A DNA stretch of 64,000 bases from Gonocerus acuteangulatus (Eukaryota; Arthropoda; Insecta; Hemiptera; Coreidae), in NCBI GenBank assembly GCA_946811695.1, contig OX328124.1, forward strand, positions 25,787,626 to 25,851,625, in the 5' to 3' direction. A program made the position numbers and the translations under genes. Below the pieces are notes generated by a model, which was not told the origin of the DNA, searched no databases, and was given only the letters and a program-made list of their open reading frames with translations. This document shows, piece after piece, positions 1 through 14,300 of this stretch (its first letter is position 1; each line of letters begins with the position of its first letter).

Positions 1-120
1 GGCTGCTAGGGACTATTATATTAGTCCGGTGGTTGCAGTGCCCCGAGTGCTACGGACTATTGTATTAGTCCGGAGGGAGCAGTGCCCCGGGTGCTGCGGA
101 CTAATATATTAGTCTTCTTT
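1..120. repeat. 44-bp tandem repeat with palindromic core
   Basis: About 2.5 units spaced 44 bp apart. Each has a near-perfect palindrome of the form GGACTAATATATTAGTCC beside a GCAGTGCCCCGGGTGCTGC stretch. It may be the subterminal part of the DNA element that follows. Confidence 0.7.
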
Positions 121-401
121 TGCGTTTGGCTGCTACAAGCTATTATACCAGTCCTTCTACTATTGCCATCTGTAGGTTGTTTATAGAAGCTGCAGTGTCC
201 TTCAAAGCCAGTAGAGGGCATAGGATTTCAATTTTGTCATTTTAGCTTCCAACTATTTAGCATACTTGTACACGTATACCTGTTACCTCCTCTTTTTTAC
301 TGCCAAAAACCGCTGTTTTCCTTTACCTAGAATTTACTCTGCATTTTTCTCTAGTATATTTTGAGCTTTTCAAGTGAACAATTGATTGTGTAAATATTTC
401 T

Positions 402-563
402 AAGAAAATTTATTCTGGACAAGAATTGTTAGAACTTTTGATGGGTGTGAGCGATAGTGAAGTGGAGTTTTCTTGGGATGACGATGTGGGTTCTGATTAT
501 TTATCCCAAAATGTTTCTGTTGGAGAAACACCTGGAACAAGTGGAATGCAAAGTACAAGATAA
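402..563 (+). pseudogene. Possible N-terminal remnant of a piggyBac-like transposase
   Basis: A 53-residue open stretch includes SGQELLELLMGVSDSEVEFS followed by an acidic WDDD patch, ending in TAA. The acidic, Ser/Asp-rich layout resembles N-termini of piggyBac-type transposases, but no catalytic region is present and the assignment is tentative. A TTAA occurs at 692-695. It lies in the XDH intron upstream of the first visible exon. Confidence 0.3.
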
Positions 564-1007
564 GAGGGAAGAAAGAATCTTCCGAGGAAACATCGTGTGA
601 GGAAAGTATTCAGCACACGGGGCACTCCAGGCGCTAGGCTATCCCGCACCACAGTACTATCTAGCCCTACGAGTATTATGCAGCCTAAAGGTTAAAGGAG
701 GTGAATTTAAAATAAATCAACGTATTTTATTTTGAAATGCCTTAAGTCTTGTCTGTTGGTATTACTGGTACTGTACAAAACTAGGCATGCACAAGTTAAA
801 ATGATAGTAATGGAGTTTTGTATTATAGAACTGCGCATTTGAGCCGAAGTTGGTATAGAAGTATTACTCTTGTGTTAGCCTATTAAAGTTGTATATTGTT
901 GTGCGAAATGCCTCAGCTCCAAAATCTTTGCTTCAGTGTTGGATGAAATGAGACAGAGGTATATAATTTATCAGCAAAGTTTTAATCATTTATTTATTTC
1001 TTCTCAG

Positions 1008-1077
1008 GTTTCAGAAGAAGAGAACACTGCAGTTGGCAAACCTGTTGTCCATCAATCTGCTTTCAAGCATGCCACAG
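1008..1077 (+). CDS. XDH: XDH exon a (first in window)
   Basis: This exon opens after TTCTTCTCAG and ends at a GTAGGT donor in phase 1. It encodes the linker just before the Mo domain ([19 protein letters not shown]...). The split Gly codon is completed by the next exon. Preceding exons are outside the window. Confidence 0.88.
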
Positions 1078-2358
1078 GTAGGTGAAGTTTGTGCAGGCAT
1101 TTTGCTAATATACTTACTAAATATATTAAGTTCTTTGGAAAAGTACTCATCTTCCAGGAATCCTTTCTTAGCTTAATAGTCTTATGAACTTAACTGTATT
1201 TGTCTTTATAGGTTATGATACAATATATTCTTCTGAGTGAGTTAATGAATATATATCCCATTAGCAATTAATTCACTTTATTTGTCAGGTGAAGCTGTAT
1301 ACTGTGATGATATGCCATTTTTTGAGAATGAGGCTTATCTTGGACTTGTGATAAGTAATCAAGCTCATGCAAAAATTGTAAATATTAACGCTTCAGATGC
1401 ATTAAACATGGATGGAGTGTACGATTTCGTATCAGCAAAAGATATCCCAAAAGATAGAAATAATTTTGGTAGTATAGTTCACGATGAAGAAATATTTGCT
1501 TCAGAAAGGGTAATTATTGGAATTTATTTAATCCAGTAATATTTCTTTTCGAGTATTCTGAGCTAATATACTTATATTGTATTGCATAATGTATAATGTG
1601 TTTTTATAATGTACATTGTATAAAGACCTCAGGTACCAAGGCACAGATTGGCATGACAGATTTCCAAAAAATACTTGAAGTACTTAGGTGGAAAATAAGC
1701 ACGTTTGAGAAAACAAACTAATTAAATTATTTTCTTTTTTAGAAAAGTGTTCATTTATTAGCGTTAATAAATTAGGTCTTCAAATGATCAATTTCCATTC
1801 ACAACAATTTTGAAATACTTTTCGAGATATTCAAGAAGTCCAAAACCTTTCGTGTCTGTGGATGAAATTTTTTTTGTTTTATTATACTTCCTGAGAATGA
1901 GATTGTCACAAAAAAAAAAAGAAGAAAAAAAAAAACATGGCAAAGTAGATAAATCCTTCACGGAAAGAGCTCAACTTCTCACAGGCTGGATCACTTGTAT
2001 TCTTAGTTCAGAGTCCGTTATTATAACACTGAATCATCATAATATCCAATAAAGTGGCAAATTTCAAATTAATTTTTTTATATAATACTTTTTAGCGCGG
2101 TTCCTCCCTCCCTCCATAGGGAGGACCCCGCTTATAAGGTTGACCACATGACACAATCCGGAAGTGCAGACTAGAAAATATATATATATTTATAACTTAT
2201 GATGAGCCCGACACGCACTATGTTTTTAAAAAGGATAGTACGAGTAAGGACTGTAATAACACTTTGGAAGCTAGATAACAACTGAGTATATTTAATCCTG
2301 CTGAGTCCTTTTATAGGCTCAGCTTGTTTATTTACATTATTCTTGTCTCTCTGCCCCT

Positions 2359-2421
<63 letters not shown>

Positions 2422-4388
2422 GGTGATTCAGGTCTAAGTAGCCAAACTCTAGAAGGTGAATGTAGAAATAATTTCCAACAAAAAAGTATATTTCAAGTAT
2501 GGTCCGATTCCGAAAGGAAAATGAGCTATGCCCAATTTTCTGTTTTTTAATGTAGTCATGATTTCTAATGAATAAGAAAGGCTTTCTCAAAAACGATTCA
2601 AAATAATTAAATTCTAATTATGCCATCATAAAATAGACAAAATTTCCTTTAAAAATACATTAGATTAATTCACTAAACCCATTATTAAAAGATACTTTCT
2701 GGACGTCCCAATAACACACTTCTGTTTTTATCAATGAATCAGAATATTTTCGCGATTTTTTTCCTCAGCCCTCTAATGGACTACAGATTCAATACTTACA
2801 GGAAAACTTCTGCATTTAGTAAGCATTAAATCTATGAAAATGAAGTGGAGGTTTATTATGGAATAAATTCAACGATTCTCTCCCTTTTGTCAAAAAAATG
2901 TAGTTTTTTGAGTTTTGTTACTTTCAAATACCTTGTGTGAAGAAATTAAAAATTATAATTTTTTTAATGGCCAAACTGTGGGTATTCATTGTCCATTCCG
3001 GAAGCAATAAATGTAACTGAATGAAACGATTGGAAAAGTTTTTCATTTTCATCAGAGAGATCTGTTACATTTCATGTTTTTCCAGTTTTCGTTGATTTAT
3101 GTTTATATGATGTATTTGGCACCCAGTTTTGACTAGAAATTTTGAGCAGAGAATTCAAAAAGATTTTAGGGTAGTTGAATAATTTTAATCCAGAATTTAC
3201 GCATAATTTGAATTATTTTCAAGTACAATTTGACATAAAACTAAAAATTGTGCAAAACATTGCGGGAGGAAAAATGTTAATCCTGAGTTCGGCCGCAACA
3301 TTTTATGAACATACAAGGCCACATTCTCATGAAATGGAATATTTATCAGTCCCAATTCTCATACTTGGTTTCATGTTAATCCATATGCCCCGTGAAGATC
3401 ACACAATCAGTATCAGCTCCAAGTTAACGTGTGGTACAGAATTCAACAAATATCTTCTTCTGCCAATCCTGATTCCTGACAGGTTTGATTCAACATATTT
3501 TTAAACCTCCACACAATTTAAATACGACCGACCTATTGCATTGGAAGACGTTCCGCTAGCACATAGATAAATGGTTCCAGATGGATTGCTGTCCTGAACA
3601 TAGCAGCAGTGCTGTTAGATGGATCTACTGCCCAAGTTCATAAAGGTCCAATTGCAAATTTAGCAAATTTTGAAATATATTAGCAAATATTTTAGTGCCA
3701 ACAACATCATGAATAAGATAAATCAATGAAAATTTGTTAAACACAAAATGTAACAGATCTCCTAAATGAAAAACTTTTCCAATCATTTCTTTCAGCTACT
3801 TTTTATTGCTTCTGGACTGGACAATGGATACCCACAGTTTGGCCATTAAAAAATGAATAATTTTTAATTTTTTCACACAAGGTATTTGAAAGTAACAAAA
3901 CTACATTCCACATTTTTTTTACAAAAGGGAGCAAATCTTTCAATTTATATCCGAATAAACCATCACTTTATTTGCATGGATTTAATGCCTATTAAATGTA
4001 GAAGTTTTCGTGTAAGTGTTGAATCTGTAGTCCGTTAGGGGGGTGAGGAAACAATTCGCGAAAAAACTGATTCATTGATAAAAACAGAAGTGCGTTATTA
4101 GCCGTCCAGAAAGAATTGTTTAATAATGATTTTAGTGAATTAAATTACCGACTTTTTAAAGGAAATTTTATCTGTTTTGTGATAGCATAATTAGAATTTA
4201 TTTTATCTTGAATAGTTTTTGAGAAATTCTTTCTTATTCATTAAAAAACATGACTTCGTTAAAAAAATAGAAAATTGGACATAGCTCCTTTTCCTTTCGG
4301 AATCGGACCATACTTTGAATGAACTTTTTTGTTGGAAATTATGTCTAGAATCACTTCCTAGAGTTTGGCTACTTAGACCTGAATCACC

Positions 4389-4442
<54 letters not shown>

Positions 4443-5053
4443 GTATATATATATGTATATATTTTTATATATATTTGCCTGTTCGCTCTCTGGAGTCAAG
4501 TTTGTTAACCTGCAGAATCCGCCCACAGGAACATGGTTTTTGAAGTGAAATTCGTACGGAAAAAAAATCGTTGCGCTTACTTCATGTGCTTGCAAGTACT
4601 CGTTTTATAGTCTTCTTGGCCTAGGAAAACGAATGAAACCATTTTTAAGGCAATAGCTTTAACTGTCTTTGAGAAAAGTGGCGAAATAGTTGATGAAATA
4701 TGTTTTTGGTTTGGGTACTTAAAATCATGGGATTCAGTTGAAACATTTTCTGCATGTTCGAAATTCACATAAACAAAGATGATTACATTTTGGTTACGTT
4801 TGGAGTTAAGGAAGGATTAGAATAAAATATTTTATTGAGACACGATAATTTTTGGAAGCTTCGTATATTTTCCTTAATATCTGTAAAATGGTAGGAGAAT
4901 CTTTGTAAGTGGAAGGAAATTCTCTACAAAAAAAGGTTCTGAAGAAATTATTGATTAGGCATTGTCAATCGGAGAAATAAGTGCTTAATACTTCAGATGT
5001 GTTTGTTTTGTTCTTTTGATGAACGGGTTTTCGTAGTTGTTTAGCTCACTTTT

Positions 5054-5126
<73 letters not shown>

Positions 5127-8100
5127 AAATTGCATTTATTTATAGAATTAGTATTACAGTGGAAGAAGTCAAGAAAATTAGAAACATTTTGATATTTGAT
5201 ACTGTGAAATAACTATTTATAGAAGTGGGGTTGGCCAACCAAGCTGTTGGGTGGGATTTCTGGTAAAATGGTATACTGGCCCTTTGTAACAGGCCCTTTG
5301 TTTATGGGGGTAAAACGATTTCAGGAAAGGTCGAACCAAAATAATAACTGTCTCTATTTCAATCTTTCTAAATGACACTAGGGATAAGAACAGTTCCTGC
5401 GAGTCGGACTTTTTTTTGTTTTGGCACAAAATTACACCACTCTTGGTGGAATCATTTAATTAATCTCCTTTTACAAATATTATTTGAACATCTATTTACT
5501 TTTTTTGGTTTTTGTTTTAAGGTTGTTTGTGTTGGACAAATAATTGGAGCTATTGTTGCTAAGGATCAATTTACTGCCCAGAGAGCAGCTAAACTTGTAA
5601 AAGTGGAATATGAGGATATATTACCTCGAATAATTACAACTCAGGTAGAATATTATAACAAAATTTATATGAATGTTATGAAATGCTTATATTATTTTAT
5701 TACAATTGTTTTTAAATGTTAAATCTTTTACATCCTGGGAAAGATTAATATAAATTGATAAAGTAACCATCTTCACTGAAAATGAGGGATAAGTTTCACT
5801 CCATTACAACTTTTACGAATCCTAAAATTATTTATTAATCACTACTTCAGAGTGAAGACATATTTCTTTGTAATAAATTATTAGAAATTAAAACATAAAA
5901 GAATAATATGCTTTTATAGCTAAAGCTACAAAAATACCATTGCCACTCTCCTACTCTCATATTTGAAGTGACCATATATTTTTTCTTTTTAAATCTAAAT
6001 TAAATTATAGTGAAATTTATTTCCACTCTTTAAGAATAAGCATGAAGCATTTCATATATTTTTTTTAAATTTTTATTTTCAAAAATGTGTTCCCCCACTT
6101 TGATGTCATTACCGAGCAGAAAACAAGATGTCAGAGATAAAGTACTGAAAAAAGGAAAAAGTTGTTAAATCTCATTCAAGTTTAGAGAGAGCCAAGGAGT
6201 TAACAAACAGGTACCAGCTGATTAACCATCACAATGGGCTACCTGGCAAGCTGGGAGGAAATGTTAAAAAGTTTTGGGGATCGGCTACAAACCTCCAGGC
6301 TTGTTTATTCGTTCCTCCGTCGCCTCAGAGAGTGTTTCGGGTGCCTTATTCTGGAATCATTCCGTGCTCAGACTTTTCTGTGATTTTTTGCGAGTTTCTT
6401 CACCACATGTGCGTCATGGAAAAAAATAAAATAAAACATTTTTATAAAGGAAATTATCTAGAATTTCCAATGGGTAAGTTATTATTTTCACATTAACAAA
6501 ACAAATGAAATCCTAAAATGGAAAAAAAAAAAATTACAATTTTTTTGGTGATTAGGGGTTTAGCCCTCCCACAGTCAATATGTTAATGAGGAATGTGCAT
6601 AGCTTACTCTGCTCTTGTGAGATGAAAACAAATAAAATCATAATGTATATCTAATTTTATTGTTTTACAGGAAGCCATTGAGCATGAATCATATTTTGAC
6701 GGCTCCCCATTCACTGTGGAAAAAGGTGATGTTCAAAAAGGATTTGAAATTTCCGAAAGGATAATTGAAGGCGATTTAACAATAGGAGGGCAAGAACATT
6801 TTTACCTTGAAACTCAAGCTTGTATAGCAGTACCAGAAAAGGAGGACTGTGAAATGACATTATACACCGCTACACAGCATCCTTCCGAAATACAGGTGGG
6901 CGTTTTAATTTGATTTCAGATGATATATTTGAAAGGAAAATAATTTTTGACGATAAATTTTTCAAGTTTGACTTTCTGTAGAGTTTAGTTTGCCATGCTC
7001 TCGGCCTACCGAATAACAAAGTTGTTTGCAAAGTGAAAAGGCTAGGTGGTGGATTTGGAGGTAAGGAGACTAGGTCTGCTTGCTTAGCCCTCCCTGCTGT
7101 TGTGGCTGCTCACAAGTATGAATAACTTTGTTAGTTCAATTTAACAACATTTTTAAGATTATTTTGATTATAAATTAATATGAAAAATAATTGACATATA
7201 AATATATTTTTAGATTGAGAAGGCCTGTGAGGATTATGCTTGACCGCGATGAAGATATGGTGATAACTGGACATAGGCATCCGTTTTATGGAAAATATAA
7301 AGTTGGTTTCAATAATGACGGAAAAATAAATGCTTGTGAAATATCATTATATTGCAATGCTGGTTGCTCTAAGGATCTCTCAGATCCTGTAAGTTTCAAC
7401 TTCCATTAAATACAATTAAGAGTTGACAATTTATTGAAAATATTTTTTTTAATAATGAAACAGTTTTTTAATTGCATTTTAACATAACCTTCCCAGCCTT
7501 TATTTTTTTTTAAATTACACTGGGATCTTAAATTACACAGGTCTACATTTGATCTAAAAAAAAAAAAACAAAAAAAAAACACTCCAGGTTGATTAACCTT
7601 CATAATCTCTGATTCAAGGTCATTTGATGGTCAAGTAGAGAAAAAAACCGTCGGAAAAATCTGAAAAAATGCATGCTTTTTTGAAGGCCAAATAGAGAAA
7701 AAAATGTATATTTATGCATGCATTTTTGTTTCTCTATTTGACCATCAAATTACCTCAAGGAAAAGGTGTGCTTTTATTACCATTCTGTTTCGTTCAGAAA
7801 TAATTTTTAATTTATCAACTGTCAATATTTATTTTTTTCAGATGATAGAACGAGCTATGTTTCATGTCACAAATTGTTGTTTTTTCAAAAACATTAGGTG
7901 CTTTGGATATGTGTGCAAAACAAACTTGTCATCTAATACAGCGTTTAGAGGTTTTGGTGGCCCTCAGGGAATGCTGGTAGGGGAAACCATTATTTTTCAT
8001 GTGGCAGATGCTTTAAACATTGATCCTGAGCAGGTATGTATATAAAATTTACAATATAGGACCTTGGTTAATGTAATGTAAAAAATTTATAAAACACTGT

Positions 8101-8159
8101 TGTAAATAGTATGTTTTTTCCTACTAGTGAATTTTCAATCTCTGATGGTGTCATGTGTG

Positions 8160-8232
<73 letters not shown>

Positions 8233-11200
8233 ATTTTTGTATCATTTATTATGTGTTAAAACTACTCGACTAACATGAAAAAATCGCAAATTTTAATAAT
8301 TACCATTCTGCAGCACACAATAAAGAAGCTAGATTTTAATTGTGAAATATGAGGATAGTTTAATTAGATTTTGGAAAGGATGACGTACCATAAAATATAT
8401 TTATATATATATATATGTATACTTAAGAACACTTCAATAGGAAATGGCTAAAATCAGAAGTGCCCATCTGCTCATTTTGATTGAAATATTATATATCTGA
8501 TTGTATATGCATATATTTAAAAAAAAATTAAATTATCTGAGTTTTTAAAACAATTCTAAAATGATTCCTCAAGTTAATACTTTTGAAAGTACTCATCAAC
8601 AAATTTTATTTTTTCTGAATTTCTCCATGAAATATAATATTAGAATTATTTTCAGGTGCATTATATTAATTTTTATGAAGATGGAGATATCACGCCTTTC
8701 AAGCAGAAGGTTACAGCTTGTACAATCAAGGACTGTTGGAATGAGTGTATTAAAAGGTCTAAATACTTTGAAAGAAAGCAAGCAATTAAGAAATTCAACC
8801 AGTAAGTATTTTGGAACGATTCCTACTTTTCTTTAAGTGTATTACAAGTACGTTTGTCGAAAGCAAAAATTGTTCCATTCGTTGTTCAAAACAAATATTT
8901 AATGTATAATAGTAAACACCGATTACTCAGGTCAACATTTGATCTAAAAAAAAAGCACTCGGAGCGGTATGGTCCTTATGGGGGTGCTGATTACGATGAG
9001 CGGGTTGGTTAACCTTCATCACATCGGATTCAAGGTCGAATAGTGAAAAAACCATAGGAAAAAACTGAAAAAAATGCATACGTATGTTTTTGAGGCCCTG
9101 AGACTAAATCCGTAGTTTGTTTGACCTTTACGCCTTTTCCTAGAGGTCATTTGAAGGTCAAATTGTGAAAAAAAGCGTAGAAAAAATGCATGTGTATGTT
9201 TTTGAGGTCCCTGAGTCTGAACCTGTAGTTTGTTTGACTCGCACTGCCTCCCAGAAAATGAATTTTTGAATGAGTTTTTTCTCTATTTGGCCATCTTATG
9301 ATCTTTAAATGACCTTTAGAGAAAGGTATAAAGGCCAAACAAACTGCGGATTCGGACTCAGGGTCCTCAAAACATACACATAAATATTTTCAGATTTTTC
9401 CTATGGTTTTTTCTCTAGTTCACCTTCAAATGACCGTGAATCTGATGTGATGAAGGTTAGCCAACCCGCTCATTAAATCTGCTACCCAAAAAAACCCTAT
9501 AAGGACCATACGAGTCCGAGTGTTTTAGCATGAATATGCTTTAGCAAACTGGAAAAAAGCATTACAAAATAGTGTCACAAATAACAAAATAAGCGAGAGA
9601 GAAAAAAAGTAGTAAGTAATTGTTGTATTAAAAAAAAAAAAAAAAAATAGAAGTATTTATTATATTAAGAGAAGTAAATATATATTGGAAATAGGCCATA
9701 AATAAATAAATAAAATAAAAATGTTTTGAACTTTGGTAGTTCCAGCCCAAAGTCCAGATCATTAAACGAGGATGGAAAACGTAAAGTATTCAGTAGTGGA
9801 GGCTAGGGCAGAGTGGCATGTATCAACATTGCCCGCTTAGCATTAAAATAGTTAAGGACATTTTTGTCTTCATGAAATCCTCATTTTCACTGCTAATGGA
9901 TCACGATTTGACCGAAATATTATGGACATCAATCTCTCAATTTTGGTTGACCATATTAAAATGAATTCTTAACCTAGGACTTTATTTTCAGGTCAAACAA
10001 GTTTCGAAAGCGTGGGATATCTTTAATACCTACAATGTTTGGGATTGGATTTTCAACGCCGTTTATGAATCAGGCAGGAGCTCTGGTTCTAGTTTATACC
10101 GATGGAACTGTTCTCTTATCGCACGGAGGTACTGAAATGGGGCAGGGATTGCATACAAAAATGCTTCAGGTATGACTTCCTTAGGAAAAAGCCAAAAATA
10201 TCTTGAAAGTTTGATAATGTACATAATTTTGATTTATGTTAAATAACACTAATGATTTTGATTCAATTTACCTTAATCAATGAACAAATGAATCAGCCTG
10301 AACGGAGGGAGGGATTAAAGGCAGGAACTTCCATTAGTGAGAAAATCTCTTGAAATAATGGGTCCTGCCTGTGAATGCCACTCTATGGATCTTGAGGCAT
10401 TAATTTTTGTGATCCTTGCAAACAAACTCTTACTTTTGTACTCTGACAATCTTGGAGGTGTCTTCAATGATCTTGAAGGTTTTCAATGATTTATGTTTGT
10501 ATATTCTTATATTATTTTTCAATTTATCAATTACATTTGAAAAAAAATGTCATTGGTAATAAATAAATTGTATTTAATTGAGTAAATATAAATTTATTCA
10601 ATGACATTAACAATTATAAATTTAAGTAATAAAACAACAACTATAAAATTGTTTTGAACATGAGAATTAATACAAAGAGCACTTCTAAAAATAAATTCAA
10701 CCAATTTCAACATTGAGTGACTAATTCACAATCATTTATTTATTTGTGCCAAACAGATAATAAATTGACCATTAAAAGATAGTGAAATATTAAAATTTCT
10801 TATCAATGAATTAAATGTATGTAACTATGTGTTTATATACAAATATACACAACAAATATAATAGGTAATGATGTCCTGACAGGTTGCTAGTAAAGCTTTG
10901 GGAATACCGGTGAGTGAAATACATATTTCGGAGACGGCAACAGATAAAGTCCCTAACACCTCACCTACGGCTGGCAGTGCTTCTTCTGATCTCAATGGAA
11001 TGGCAGTTATTGTCAGTAGATTTTATTTATAATAATTCATAAATTAAAATTGTCAGGGAAGAACAAGAGTTTTATTTTTTGTTTTGTAGGATGCTTGCAA
11101 TAAAATAAATAAACGCTTGGATCCGATTAAAGCTGCTAACCCACATGGTAGCTGGAAAGATTGGGTTAGTACGGCATACTTTCAAAGAATATCACTTGCA

Positions 11201-11303
11201 GCAAGTGGATTCTACAAGTAAGTAAACATGAAACATAATTTCATTTTATTATACTGACTAATATAATTTATATATAGGCACTTATAAAGTATATATAATC
11301 TCT

Positions 11304-11369
<66 letters not shown>

Positions 11370-14300
11370 CTAGGTAGTTGGTAACAGCTTATTCAGTTTT
11401 CAATTATTTTGTATTTTATAGTACATTTTTGTTGTAGAAACGTTTCGGCTATAAGCCATTTTCAATCCAATTATCTGTATGATTTTGCATTATTTTTTTA
11501 TAAATTATAATCTTCATATTATGTGCTTGTAAATTTGATATTATTTAGTTTGAGGCGGAAATTTCATTTTTTTAAAAAGTATGGTTCGTTACATGGATGA
11601 TATTATTATTACCTCAATTATTACATATTATTTTATATATTTGAGTCTGCTTCTGTAAAGGAGGACTAGATGTGCAAGACTAGTCCTAGATGTGTCTTGC
11701 ACGGAGGACCTGATTTTGCTCCTGGACCCGAAAATTAACTTGACGTTTGTAAGCATTCCACCTATTGTTCGCCTGGTTTAAGAAGCTCTTTGGATCCGGC
11801 ACCCTTTAAAATGCTGGAATCCGTTGCAATATCAATGTTTGGCCAAAAATGGAGTTACCGGATTTTTCCCTGTACCCTTCATGAAAGAGGACCTATTATA
11901 TATTTCAAAATCTTCTCCTTTGTTTTGAAGGTAGATTGTTGATGAAGCAGTACATCTTGCATTTTCACGTACTTTATTTTATATTTTATGCCTGGTATGT
12001 TTTGTGCTTTCACCACACCTCTTCAAGGGCCAGCCAATAAAAAATAATTTATAAGTTGTTATAGAAAAACCTCATACATATTTATTATTATATCTCAGAA
12101 TTGATTTGGCTGGACAATAGTGTATCACAAAAGGATACCAAAAACTCCAGGTCTCCAGACTCTTTTTTTTGGTCGAAATAAAAAAAAAATTAAAAATAAA
12201 CTTTTACTTGAGGAAGTATTTGAATTGAATATGTACCGACAAATTTTAAAAAATCCTTGTTAAAGAAAGAAGGTATCTTTACTGAATAGTTGTATACGAA
12301 TATAAAATTAATATTGATGAAGGTAGTTCTTTACGTTCATGTTAAATTACGTAATTTTAGAACTGGTTTCAGTAATTTCTTGTCCACTTTCCTTCCTTCT
12401 AAACTTACTTGACTATGAATTGAATAAACAATTTTTTATAGTTAACGTCATTGTTATATTTCTTGTTTCTTACACGTTTAATAATTTAAATTCCTTTATT
12501 TTATCTGAGTCAGAACTCCAGGTCTTGGATTTAAAGCAGCTGCTGAAACTGGAACAGCATTCAATTATTTTACATATGGTGCAGCTTGTTCAGAAGTCGA
12601 AGTGGACTGTTTAACAGGAAGTCATCAGGTATTTTAATAATTGCCTCATATTTCTGTAAAATGTTTTCAAGATTTGTAATCCTTCAATTATTTCTTGATT
12701 TCTTTAATGCTTTAAAATGAATGTACTTTAAAGGTATGCTTTACAATTAAGTATTAGGACTTTAATGCTTTAAAGTGGATGTAAAGATATCTGGAGAAAC
12801 TTGATTAAGGAGAACTAGTAGTAAATTTAATCAGCTTTCATTTATTCTAGAATAGTCATGTTGCTAGGTTTTCGAGATATAAATGAAAACCCCAAAAATG
12901 GGACCTAACCCCTCCTCCCCCGGCTCAAAGGCTACGGGCGGGGAATTTTCATATGTTCACCTCCTAACCAGTCCAAATAAAGTTACGAAGTTAAAGATTG
13001 TGTTCCAAATATTAAATCTTTGTTGCCTGGACCTATCCATCTGCCTTTAATTGTTATACATATTTACCATCTGTCAGAATTTTCTTTCTCTTTTTATAAA
13101 TTGTTTCTTTATACACATTCCTTCCATATATTCAATTAATATTAGTATTAACCCTGGATTGACACCGTGGGTGAAAAATACCCCACACTTTGTTCTATGG
13201 TGTGTTTCTTAATTTCTGTAAATGCTACAGACTCCCTTCTTCTTCCTAAATAATCGGAAATGTATTATCTGGTATAAACTAATATAAATAAAGCCAGTTG
13301 TCTGCTAATCGCTGCATGACAAAATCGCGAGTTGTGTGTGGGGTAGTTTTTACCCCACAGTGTAGTTAACTTATGTCTTTTTTGCTCATCTGATTGACCT
13401 TCACGGGTCGATTACTTTTATGTTACGACTTTCCAAGTGACAAAATGACCTGAAAACTACCCAGAAAAGATTCTCTCTTTTTTGGGCTACCGACTGGTAG
13501 CCCAAAAAACACTGAAGATACTGATGCTTATTGTTTTGGGAGATGAATCAACTCCTGATGGACCTTCAACATCTTTCGTTATCTTGTACAAACATGTGAG
13601 ATATTCATTTTGTCAGAAAGGAAGATGAAAATACTATGTTCTGTGTGTAGAAAGGCGATGTGCCGCAGTCATGACCTATCATCGAAATTTTAACGAGTCT
13701 CAATTGGACAGAACATTGTATTTTCCAAACGTTCCTATTTTTTATGGCTTTTGATCATTCTAGTTTTTTGTTCGTAATAAATATTTTCAGTTTAGTCATA
13801 TTGCTTTCAGGATAATTATTTTGTGTACGAACAATATTGAGATTTAGGATTTCCTAACTATTTTGTGAATTTAACTTAACATTTTGCAGATTTATTCCTG
13901 TTTGTATTTATTTCATGATGTTCCTCGTCTATACATTGTTTTTGTGTAAAAAATCAAAAGAAAAAATTGAAATTTGTTTATTTTAAAAATTTTCAAAGTA
14001 CGGGGTGAAATTTACCCCACAGTGTCGTTACCGTAGGTGTCAATAGCAGTGTCAAACCAGGGTTAACTCTTTCCATCCATGTTCACAGCCCTAATGAAGG
14101 CTTGAATCTCAAAATATTACACATTTTTCATCTGAAAAATGGACCCCAACAATATCTTCTTAAAACATATTTATGGTTTCATTTCAGGTACTGAGGACAG
14201 ATATAGTCATGGATTTAGGGCAAAGTTTAAATCCAGCTATTGATATTGGACAAATAGAAGGTTCTTTTATACAAGGTTATGGCCTCTTCACAATGGAGGA

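Larger units (their letters stand above)
2092..5409 (-). mobile_element. H1 family Helentron-like element (interrupted)
   Basis: On the minus strand it begins GTCCGACTCGCAGGAACTG (5401-5409 and inward) and ends with a GGTTCCTCCC-type hairpin followed by CGCTAA (2092 onward). The interior contains a (TA)n tract at 5058-5122 and H1-specific text, including the segment near 4480-4990. A foldback element (2419-4391) has split it. It lies wholly in XDH intron 2. It encodes no transposase and must be non-autonomous. Confidence 0.65.
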
